Assembly: GCA_002869845.2 (NCBI GenBank)
Contig: NEWS02000004.1
Span: 301,272 to 345,138 of the forward strand
Length of the DNA: 43,867 nucleotides
From: Nitrospira sp. CG24B
GTDB taxonomy: Bacteria > Nitrospirota > Nitrospiria > Nitrospirales > Nitrospiraceae
Direction of reading: 5' to 3'
A model generated the notes under the pieces. The model worked only from the letters and a program-made list of their open reading frames with translations. It made no database searches and had not been told where the DNA came from. Shown here piece after piece: positions 37,670-43,867 of the stretch. Position 1 is the first letter of the stretch. Every line of letters begins with the position of its first letter. The translations under genes and the position numbers were made by a program.

Positions 37670-38769
37670 TGTCTTACAATTGGCAACAACCAGGCTGGCC
37701 TGCATTTCACTATGACCTCTCCGGAATTGAGGAGGCCCTCTTCACGCTTGCCGAAAAAACCGGCCGGGCCAGCGGACTCTTGAAAGGACTGACGGCCGAT
37801 GCGCAGCTGGAGGCAACGATCGAAATGATGGTAGTCGAAGCGATCAAGACCTCCGCAATCGAAGGTGAACTGCTCAGCCGCAAAGATGTTATGTCTTCGA
37901 TGCGTAAAAATCTTGGACTAGAGACCGGCCATCTCACTGGGGACAAGCGTGCCCAAGGCACCGCCGCGCTGATGCTCGCAGTCCGTAACAGTTTTGCCGA
38001 CTCCCTGTCGGAAGAGACGCTGTTCGACTGGCACCGGTTGATCATGACCGGCCACCGGCATGTCGCTGCGGGGCAATGGCGAACCCATGCCGAACCAATG
38101 CAGGTTGTATCCGGCGCGGTAGGTCATGAGCAGGTACATTTTGAAGCACCACCGTCGTCACGTATCCCGGAAGAAATGGCGCGGTTCACCCACTGGTTCA
38201 ACGACACGGCACCCGGCGGGTCGAACGAAATCCGTAAGGCCGCCGTACGCTCGGCCATCGCGCACCTCTATTTCGAATCAATCCATCCCTTTGAAGACGG
38301 CAATGGCCGTATCGGGAGAGCCTTGTCCGAGAAAGTGTTATCGCAAGGACTCGGACGGCCCGCCTTGCTCAGCCTGTCACGCGCAATTGAGGCCAAGAGG
38401 AATGATTATTACGACGCGCTAAAAGAGGGCCAGCAATCGAACGACATCACCCTGTGGGTCACCTGGTTCGTCAACATGGTGCTAGAGGCTCAGAGCCAGG
38501 CTGAAGAGCTGTTTGACTTCACGTTGAAGAAAACACGCCTCTTCGACCGGGTTCGGGATCAGCTCAATGAGCGGCAGATCCAAATCCTTCGCCGCATGCT
38601 GGAGGAAGGCCCGGATGACTTTGAGGGCGGCATGAGCGCCAAGAAGTACATGACCATTACCGGTGCGTCAAAGGCCACGGCCACGCGCGACCTGCAAGAC
38701 TTAGCGGACAACGGTATCTTTGTTCCTACCGGCGGCGGTCGAAGCACTCATTACCGGATCAACCTGTGA
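37669..38769 (+). CDS. Fic-family protein with N-terminal DUF4172-type and C-terminal winged-helix regions
   Basis: A 366-residue protein. The catalytic Fic motif HPFEDGNGRIGR is at 206-217 and intact (H206), so AMP transfer to target proteins is the family expectation. An inhibitory-helix motif T61-S-A-I-E65-G66 lies before the Fic core (class II self-inhibited type). The N-terminus (SYNWQQPGWPAFHYD) is DUF4172-like. The C-terminal part (SAKKYMTITGASKATATRDL, then GGGRSTHYRI) looks like a winged helix-turn-helix. The protein could thus bind the palindromes at its own promoter. The ATG at 37669 lies 6 bp after TATAAT with no Shine-Dalgarno. No separate antitoxin gene is next to it. Confidence 0.93.
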   Translation: MSYNWQQPGWPAFHYDLSGIEEALFTLAEKTGRASGLLKGLTADAQLEATIEMMVVEAIKTSAIEGELLSRKDVMSSMRKNLGLETGHLTGDKRAQGTAALMLAVRNSFADSLSEETLFDWHRLIMTGHRHVAAGQWRTHAEPMQVVSGAVGHEQVHFEAPPSSRIPEEMARFTHWFNDTAPGGSNEIRKAAVRSAIAHLYFESIHPFEDGNGRIGRALSEKVLSQGLGRPALLSLSRAIEAKRNDYYDALKEGQQSNDITLWVTWFVNMVLEAQSQAEELFDFTLKKTRLFDRVRDQLNERQIQILRRMLEEGPDDFEGGMSAKKYMTITGASKATATRDLQDLADNGIFVPTGGGRSTHYRINL

Positions 38770-38854
38770 CCTCACGACCTGAAACGCACCGGTTTCGCAA
38801 GATCTACCGCTGCCTGTATTGAGGTTGGCGAACGGCTCTCATCACTCACATTCT

Positions 38855-38882
38855 TTGACCCACACCCGACACCTGCTATGCT
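38855..38882 (+). promoter_or_regulatory. Leaderless-type promoter
   Basis: TTGACC (38855-38860), 16 bp, TATGCT (38877-38882), then 8 bp to the ATG at 38891. Confidence 0.55.
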
Positions 38883-38890
38883 TGGATTTG

Positions 38891-39217
38891 ATGAGACACA
38901 TCCTTGCCCAAGCCAGTGCGGTGATGGTGATCGTCATCGCCGCCACCGTAGCCTTGGCACAAGGTCTGGATTCATCTTCCCTTAAGCCGCGCACTGGTCA
39001 TGCGATTCAGAGCGACTCCCCGCTCCCGATGCAAACCAAACGCGGGCGTTGCAATCCCGCCTCCACACGCTGTCAGCTCCCACGCCATCGCGTACAGCCC
39101 ACAGACTCCGATCTCAATCAACGGACGCAATCAGGCCATCGCTTGAGTGACGAAAGCTCGTTAAATGGCAGCAGCCGCATTGGCCCCACCGTCGACAGTC
39201 CATCAAATGCACCATAG
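38891..39217 (+). CDS. Small secreted hypothetical protein
   Basis: A 108-residue protein. The N-terminal signal peptide has the hydrophobic core AVMVIVIAATVALA and probable cleavage after ALA, leaving a Ser/Arg/Pro-rich, poorly ordered mature part with two cysteines (CNPASTRC). No family recognised. Promoter geometry supports the ATG at 38891; the frame upstream to 38819 is not used. Confidence 0.55.
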   Translation: MRHILAQASAVMVIVIAATVALAQGLDSSSLKPRTGHAIQSDSPLPMQTKRGRCNPASTRCQLPRHRVQPTDSDLNQRTQSGHRLSDESSLNGSSRIGPTVDSPSNAP

Positions 39218-39237
39218 CTCCCATCTCCCCGTCTAAA

Positions 39238-39266
39238 TTGCATTCGCCCATGACCTGGCATACAAT
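39238..39266 (+). promoter_or_regulatory. Promoter of the toxin-antitoxin pair
   Basis: TTGCAT (39238-39243), 17 bp, TACAAT (39261-39266). Predicted start near 39273; AGG lies about 9 bp before the ATG at 39292. Confidence 0.6.
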
Positions 39267-39291
39267 TCGCGTGTCTTATGAGGCAACCAGT

Positions 39292-39489
39292 ATGAGCACG
39301 AAAGAAGCTGTTCTCGACCTTGTAAAGAAACTGCCGGACGACTGCTCACTTGACGACATCCAGTACCATCTCTATGTCCTGCAAACGATCGAGCATGGTA
39401 GAGCGGAAATCGAACAAGGCAACACTGTCAGCCACGAACAAGTCAGGCAAGAGTTACGGGCAAAGTGGCTGAAGAACGGCGTGAAGTAA
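39292..39489 (+). CDS. Probable antitoxin of ParE/RelE-type pair
   Basis: A 65-residue acidic/helical protein, MSTKEAVLDLVKKLPDDCSL... with DDIQYHLYVLQTIEHGRAEIEQG. This pattern is common in short antitoxins next to RelE/ParE toxins. It lacks a clear DNA-binding ribbon-helix-helix. Its end overlaps the toxin start by 25 bp, a coupling typical of these pairs. Confidence 0.75.
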   Translation: MSTKEAVLDLVKKLPDDCSLDDIQYHLYVLQTIEHGRAEIEQGNTVSHEQVRQELRAKWLKNGVK

Positions 39490-39773
39490 TCTGGGCAACC
39501 AGCGCACGGAACGAACTCGACGACATCGTCGCCTACATCGCCAAAGACGCTCCCCTCTCCGCTCTGGATTTTCTCGAAAAAGTCCTCGATACCGCAGACT
39601 CGCTCGTCACACTTGCAGAGCGTGGCCGAGTCGTCCCTGAACCGCAGAACCCGTTCATCCGTGAGCTCTTCATTAAACACTACCGTTCGTTCTATGAGAT
39701 TCAAGACCGTGCAGTGTATGTGCTCGGCCTCATTCATGGAGCCAGGAACTTCAAGCCACACGAAACCAATTGA
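39465..39773 (+). CDS. ParE/RelE-superfamily toxin
   Basis: A 102-residue toxin of the RelE/ParE fold: VIWATSARNELDDIVAYIAKD (first strand and helices), LAERGRVVPE and the C-terminal FIKHYRSFYEIQDRAVYVLGLIHGARNF. Targets in the superfamily are gyrase (ParE) or ribosome-bound mRNA (RelE), and the sequence does not tell which. Start GTG at 39465 inside the antitoxin gene. Confidence 0.85.
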   Translation: MAEERREVIWATSARNELDDIVAYIAKDAPLSALDFLEKVLDTADSLVTLAERGRVVPEPQNPFIRELFIKHYRSFYEIQDRAVYVLGLIHGARNFKPHETN

Positions 39774-39930
39774 GCAGACGGTTCGTCTGACCAAGATGGA
39801 CCACACCGATGCTCGCCAACCTCACGGATTGGAAAACCGATGCACGATACAAGATCCACCCCCCATGCGTTTGCAGTCAGAGTGATCGATACGAGATCCA
39901 AGACTACCCGGCCCCGTCGTTCTCTCTCCG

Positions 39931-41622
39931 TTAGAATCTCGATGCCGTCAGCGTCACGTCGGTGTCAGGCCAAGCCCGGCGAAAACGCGCTTCTACCGCA
40001 GCCGCTTCGGTGTTCTTTCTCTGTGCCCGGAGCGCCTGCGTGAGACCGAACAAGGACCAGCCGTTTTCTGGGAAGCGACGAAGGTCTTCACGATATACTT
40101 TCTCGGCTTCGACATGGTGTCCGGCTTTCATCAGCGCGGCGCCGAGCGAATGACGAATCGGGTAATACCACTTGGGTGGTTCGAAGTAGAGTCCCAAGTC
40201 CTCGATCTTGGTCGCCTCTTGAAAGTGGGTGATGCCCGCCTCGAAGTCGCCTCGACGGGTTGCGATTTCACCGGCTAGCGCGTGCACGGCGATCGAGAGC
40301 GCGGTCTTCCCTTCGGCACCTTCGGACATTTCGGCGTCGGCCGCCATCACGATGTCGAGCGCGGCTTGCACCTCTACCCACTCTCCTTTGGCGGCGTGCG
40401 CCACACCGCGAGCGTACGTAGCCATGGCGTAAGAGAAGCGGATGTCTTCCGGTGGAAGCGGTGCGGCCAGCACCTCGTCCCATTTTCCGAACGTCGTGAG
40501 CGTGAGCGCGTGGTACGGCAGCATTTCTTGAAGGAGCCCAACCTGACGCGCAGCATCAAGGTTCACCTTGGTGGTAAGTGTATTGGATGCTTCGATCGCC
40601 TGTGCGCTGCGGCCCGCCATGGTGGAGGCGAAGGCGAGAAAGTGGATGTTGTGCGGGTAGTATGCGAGCGGATAGACGCCCATCGGGCGCTGGCCTTCGA
40701 TGAACTCCTCGTCCCTATGGATGGCATGGTGGTTAGCCTGTACGGCGTCGTTCCACCTGCCGACTCGGATGAAGATGTGCGAGGGCATGTGCACCATGTG
40801 TCCTTCGCCAGGCATAAGCTTGGCAAGCCGTTCGGCGCACGGCACCGCTGCTTTCGGGTTCACCGCTTCGACGGCGTGGATGTAGTAATGGCACGCGCCA
40901 GGATGATTGGGATTGCGCGTGAGGACCCTCTCCAGCTGGCGTACGATTTCCTTGGTCTCAGGGTAGGGAGTGCCGTCAGGCTTCCAGTAGTTCCACGGGC
41001 GGAGGTCCATCAGCGATTCAGCGTACAGGGTCGCGGCGTCGAGGTCTTTGGGGTAGATCCTGACGACCTGCCCCATCGCGCGTGAATATGCCGTATCCAA
41101 TCGGGCCCGATCAGCCGGCGGGTCCGCTTCATAACGATACACGAGCGCTTCTATGTACGCACGGTCAAGCACCGTGGCATTGGACTTGAGCGACAGCGCT
41201 TTTTCCACCGCCGCATAGGCGGCGACTCCGCCCGCTGCGTCTATGGGAGCGTTGACGTGCGGCCCATAGGCAAGCGCGATTCCCCAGTAGCACATGGCAC
41301 AGGTGGGATCGAGCTCTGCGGCGCGCTCGAATGAGCGGATCGCTTCCGCATGATTGAAGCCGTAGACGAGTCGCAGGCCCTGATCGAAATACTGTTGTGC
41401 GGCTGGGACTCGCGTGGAGATGGATTTGTGATGGGAGCCCAGGTTCGTGTACAGGGGAACTGTGCCGGAAAGACTCGTCTGTGGCGCGGATGCCGCCGTC
41501 GTCTCGGTAGCCGAGCTAGGAGCCGCCCAGGCGAGCAGAGCAGCCGTGACGATCCCAATGATGTGGGAGGACTTCATGACGTGCGCCCTTCCAGTCAATG
41601 CGAGCAATTCTAATGGTTTCAT
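39931..41622 (-). CDS. Secreted tetratricopeptide-repeat protein
   Basis: A 563-residue protein with an N-terminal signal peptide (core IIGIVTAALLAWAAPSSA). TPR-like helices follow: HAEAIRSFERAAELDPTCAMCYWG, NPNHPGACHYYIHAVEAVNP, HMPSHIFIRVGRWNDAVQAN and YYPHNIHFLAFASTMAGRSAQA. The conserved His-rich stretches (HYYIHAVE, HMVHMPSHIF) set this family apart from plain TPR scaffolds and hint at metal binding, but no activity is known to me. Two starts compete: 41622 (AGGAGG 5 bp upstream) and 41577 (GGAAGG 9 bp upstream), which would give a more standard signal peptide. Confidence 0.8.
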   Translation of the reverse strand: MKPLELLALTGRAHVMKSSHIIGIVTAALLAWAAPSSATETTAASAPQTSLSGTVPLYTNLGSHHKSISTRVPAAQQYFDQGLRLVYGFNHAEAIRSFERAAELDPTCAMCYWGIALAYGPHVNAPIDAAGGVAAYAAVEKALSLKSNATVLDRAYIEALVYRYEADPPADRARLDTAYSRAMGQVVRIYPKDLDAATLYAESLMDLRPWNYWKPDGTPYPETKEIVRQLERVLTRNPNHPGACHYYIHAVEAVNPKAAVPCAERLAKLMPGEGHMVHMPSHIFIRVGRWNDAVQANHHAIHRDEEFIEGQRPMGVYPLAYYPHNIHFLAFASTMAGRSAQAIEASNTLTTKVNLDAARQVGLLQEMLPYHALTLTTFGKWDEVLAAPLPPEDIRFSYAMATYARGVAHAAKGEWVEVQAALDIVMAADAEMSEGAEGKTALSIAVHALAGEIATRRGDFEAGITHFQEATKIEDLGLYFEPPKWYYPIRHSLGAALMKAGHHVEAEKVYREDLRRFPENGWSLFGLTQALRAQRKNTEAAAVEARFRRAWPDTDVTLTASRF

Positions 41623-41715
41623 GGTCGCCTCCTGCTACATCGTAGAAAACTGTGTTGTATCTGAGGAAAACGCGGGGTCGGTTCTTGACTTTGCCCTACC
41701 ATAGGTCGGCCTGAG

Positions 41716-42209
41716 TTATATGGAGGTGGTTGTTTTACGCGACGCTCGCATCACCTCGAGCGCACGCTCGACGATGATGCGGTCCGGAACATCTTTTTCA
41801 CGAAGTGTTTGTTTGGTGAGAAGAAGTCCTTCCAGATGGACAGTGCTCACAGGAATACCTTCGAACGCAATAGTTTGAGCATACGGTCGGAGCGTTTCAT
41901 AGGTCTGGCCGTTGGCATGGAGCAAAACGTCCACGACAAAAGCATCCGCGACTCTGATATTTTCCCCCTCTTCGAGCCAGACTGGTTCGATCTCCTTGGC
42001 CGCTTGATCAGGAAGAATCAACAAGGCTTCTTTGACTCGTTGTGCCGCCATGGCAGAAGCCGGAACTACAATATCGGTCGTTGCCGTTGGTAACCATGCG
42101 CCGCTAGCGCATAGCCACCTACCAGAAAATAATCAACGTGATGTTGATTGAGGGAACGTAAGAGGGTTTTGAGATCCTCAAGCGTGGCGGGTCGGCTGTA
42201 CTCTTCCAT
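41716..42209 (-). pseudogene. Nucleotidyltransferase-fold gene disrupted by a frameshift
   Basis: From the ATG at 42209 the frame reads 47 residues, ending in LVGGYALAAHGYQR (the GG-x-A helix of nucleotidyltransferases), then hits TAG at 42066-42068. Another frame continues as TATTDIVVPASAMAAQRV... to 41716 through VADAFVVDVLLHANG and HLEGLLLTKQTLREKDVPDR, the rest of the same fold. One missing base near 42084 restores the join. The DxD metal motif also reads DI-V with the second Asp absent. Both defects point to an inactive gene, although a sequencing error could explain the frameshift alone. Confidence 0.75.
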
Positions 42210-42397
42210 CACACTCGCTCAGCGGCTAAGAGTCTCATGCCCTTCGCCAAGCAGTCGTCCTGTTGTTTGTTCGCATCCGTATGCGATCGAAAAGGGTACA
42301 CCTCTTTGGGGATAAACGTACTTTTGGCTAAACGTGCAATCGTCCCACTAAAGCGAGCGCCTTCTGCCAACAACATTCCATCGCCCTGCCCGGCCAT
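42209..42397 (-). CDS. Small partner protein upstream of the nucleotidyltransferase gene
   Basis: A 62-residue protein starting MAGQGDGMLLAEGARFSGTI and containing YPFRSHTDANKQQDDCLAKG. Its TGA overlaps the ATG of the broken nucleotidyltransferase by one base (TGATG), so the two form an operon. Possibly a remnant of a two-gene nucleotidyltransferase module. Start uncertain, since the frame is open to 42487. Confidence 0.5.
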   Translation of the reverse strand: MAGQGDGMLLAEGARFSGTIARLAKSTFIPKEVYPFRSHTDANKQQDDCLAKGMRLLAAERV

Positions 42398-42612
42398 CGT
42401 TCGCTCACGTCTCTGTCCAACGGTGATGATGTGATCTACTCTACCTGAGGTGCGAACAGGGGGCAAGTCGTATGCCCACGGCAACACCGATGAGAAGCAG
42501 CTGTTGCTGAATCATCCTCTGCCAAGAATTCCTCCCCCTCATCTTGCCTCTCTTCACCTCTGCCCTTTAGGATGACTCCGATACCTGACCGCCCGCACAT
42601 CAAGGAATTCAC

Positions 42613-43257
42613 ATGGACGCAAGTTTTTGGCACAACCGTTGGCAGACGAACCAGACGGGATGGCACGAACGCGAGGTCAATCCGCTGCTCATCACCCACT
42701 TCTCTTCCTTGAATGTGCCTCCGGGAAAGCGTGTGTTTGTCCCGCTCTGCGGCAAGTCACTCGACCTCAGCTGGCTGCTGTCGCGGGGCTATGCTGTCGC
42801 GGGGGCTGAACTGAGCGAGCTGGCCGTGACGCAGCTCTTTGCCGAACTTGGGGTGGAACCGAGCATATCGAAGGTGGGGAAGCACAAACTCTTTCGCGGA
42901 GAGAAGATCGATATCTTCGTGGGTGAGATCCTTGACTTGTCTCGTGAGATCCTCGGTCCCGTCGATGCCGTCTATGACCGAGCCGCATTAGTCGCGTTGC
43001 CGGAGGCCATGCGGGTCCAGTACACCGCCCACCTCAAAGTCCTCACGGCTCTGGCACCTCAACTTGTCATCGGCTATGCGTACGACCAGACCGTCGTGCC
43101 AGGGCCTCCCTTTTCCGTCACCGCCGACGAACTCCATCGCCATTACAGCGACAGCTATACCCTCACACCGCTGGCCCGTATCGACGTCCCCGGTGGGCTG
43201 AAGGGAAAGTGCCCGGCAACGGAACATGTCTGGCGGTTGAACAAACTGCTGGGCTAG
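42613..43257 (+). CDS. tpm: Thiopurine S-methyltransferase-family enzyme
   Basis: A 214-residue SAM-dependent methyltransferase. The family start MDASFWHNRWQTNQTGWHER is followed by motif I VFVPLCGKSLDLSWLLSRGY (41-60), GAELSELAV, and VDAVYDRAALVALPEAMR. In bacteria such enzymes methylate thiols or oxyanions of Se/Te; the substrate here is unknown. AAGGA precedes the ATG. Confidence 0.94.
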   Translation: MDASFWHNRWQTNQTGWHEREVNPLLITHFSSLNVPPGKRVFVPLCGKSLDLSWLLSRGYAVAGAELSELAVTQLFAELGVEPSISKVGKHKLFRGEKIDIFVGEILDLSREILGPVDAVYDRAALVALPEAMRVQYTAHLKVLTALAPQLVIGYAYDQTVVPGPPFSVTADELHRHYSDSYTLTPLARIDVPGGLKGKCPATEHVWRLNKLLG

Positions 43258-43374
43258 CAGCTTTCTGGATTTCGAACCTGAAAGAAAACAAACACAGGGA
43301 ACGGGAATGTTCTCTGTTCGAGGATTACTGCGCAGCAGCGGTAAATATCGGCTGATTACGATCGCTTCTCCCCG

Positions 43375-43867
43375 CTAGACCCCGATGGCCATGCGGACCG
43401 GATGAACGGTTTCCTGAATCCCGTACGGCCCAGTCGACTCCACCTGCTCGGGATCCGCGTAGGTACCGAACATCCGATCCCACAGGGTAAACAACACCCC
43501 AAAATTTGCCCCAGCCTGCCCGACCTCTTTCAGGTGATGCACCCGATGATAGCGAGGCGTGACGAAGAACCACTCCAGTTTTTGTGATTGCCAGGTCACG
43601 TTCATATGCATCCAGTTATTGGTCAGGATCATCAGATAGGAATAGAACGGAAAGAAGAGGGATGGCACTGGTTTGAGGAGCGGAAACGCCAACAGATACG
43701 GGACACTGGCCAGGACGACTTGCGGAAAACTCGCCCGAATACCGGCCAGCCAGTACAGCTCCGTTGGGGCATGGTGCCAGCGATGGATCGGCCAGACCCA
43801 CGGCGTATGCCAGAGACGATGCATCCAGTAGGCCAATCCGTCGAGGACAAGCAAGAAGACCACCAGC
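43375..43867 (-). CDS. Fatty-acid hydroxylase/sterol desaturase-family protein, partial
   Basis: The C-terminal 163 residues of an integral-membrane di-iron protein. Its 5' end is beyond the window edge. Histidine motifs HRLWH, HRWHH and HRVHH are the expected iron ligands of the family. Hydrophobic membrane stretches lie between them (VVLASVPYLLAFPLL, FFPFYSYLMIL). Stop codon TAG at 43375-43377. Confidence 0.9.
   Translation of the reverse strand, partial: LVVFLLVLDGLAYWMHRLWHTPWVWPIHRWHHAPTELYWLAGIRASFPQVVLASVPYLLAFPLLKPVPSLFFPFYSYLMILTNNWMHMNVTWQSQKLEWFFVTPRYHRVHHLKEVGQAGANFGVLFTLWDRMFGTYADPEQVESTGPYGIQETVHPVRMAIGV

Overview
The window looks like a chromosomal segment of a Nitrospira-type bacterium (phylum Nitrospirota). 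This is inferred from gene content, not from a marker gene: no rRNA or tRNA gene is visible. The main pointer is a reductive TCA (rTCA) cycle cluster with both subunits of ATP-citrate lyase, together with an oxygen-tolerant-looking five-gene 2-oxoacid:ferredoxin oxidoreductase operon. This combination is known from Nitrospira and Aquificales. No mobile element or CRISPR array was found.

Positions 1-11.4 kb (minus strand) hold the carbon-fixation operon. Read 5' to 3' it is aclB, aclA, aconitase, monomeric isocitrate dehydrogenase, a FrdB-like iron-sulfur protein, a FrdA-like flavoprotein and sucC (cut by the window edge). A sigma70-like promoter lies just upstream of aclB. Most of the wider gaps between these genes contain unusual arrays of 7-bp-periodic, often inverted repeats.

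Positions 11.5-17.1 kb are mixed: mutM, a small phosphatase, zinc-ribbon proteins, a HEPN-like protein, a DUF4258/YgiT-type toxin-antitoxin pair, an Rsm22-family methyltransferase and small unknown proteins. Positions 17.2-21.3 kb hold the operon porB-porG-porD-porE-like-porA (minus strand), with a clear promoter upstream and a rho-independent terminator downstream. It supplies ferredoxin-dependent reductive carboxylation to the same cycle. Positions 21.6-28.3 kb carry housekeeping and one-carbon genes: a stand-alone MTHFR_C/MetV-like cysteine domain, queF, apaH and a DUF309 protein on the plus strand; panB, metF and folD on the minus strand; then a secreted beta-propeller protein and a Cys-rich protein on the plus strand.

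Positions 28.3-37.3 kb form one long minus-strand block. It runs rpsF, ssb, rpsR, yceD, rpmF, plsX, fabH, fabD, fabG, acpP, fabF, rnc and a secreted cyclophilin, coupling translation and fatty-acid synthesis genes. Positions 37.6-43.9 kb are accessory: a Fic protein preceded by two 29-bp palindromes, a ParE/RelE-type toxin-antitoxin pair, a secreted TPR protein, a frameshifted nucleotidyltransferase, a thiopurine-methyltransferase-like enzyme and a truncated fatty-acid-hydroxylase-family protein.

Two cross-cutting observations stand out. One is the heptad-periodic intergenic repeats, which come in at least three sequence families. The other is a recurring promoter layout in which the -10 box sits only 6-9 bp before the start codon, predicting leaderless or nearly leaderless mRNAs for about seven genes.
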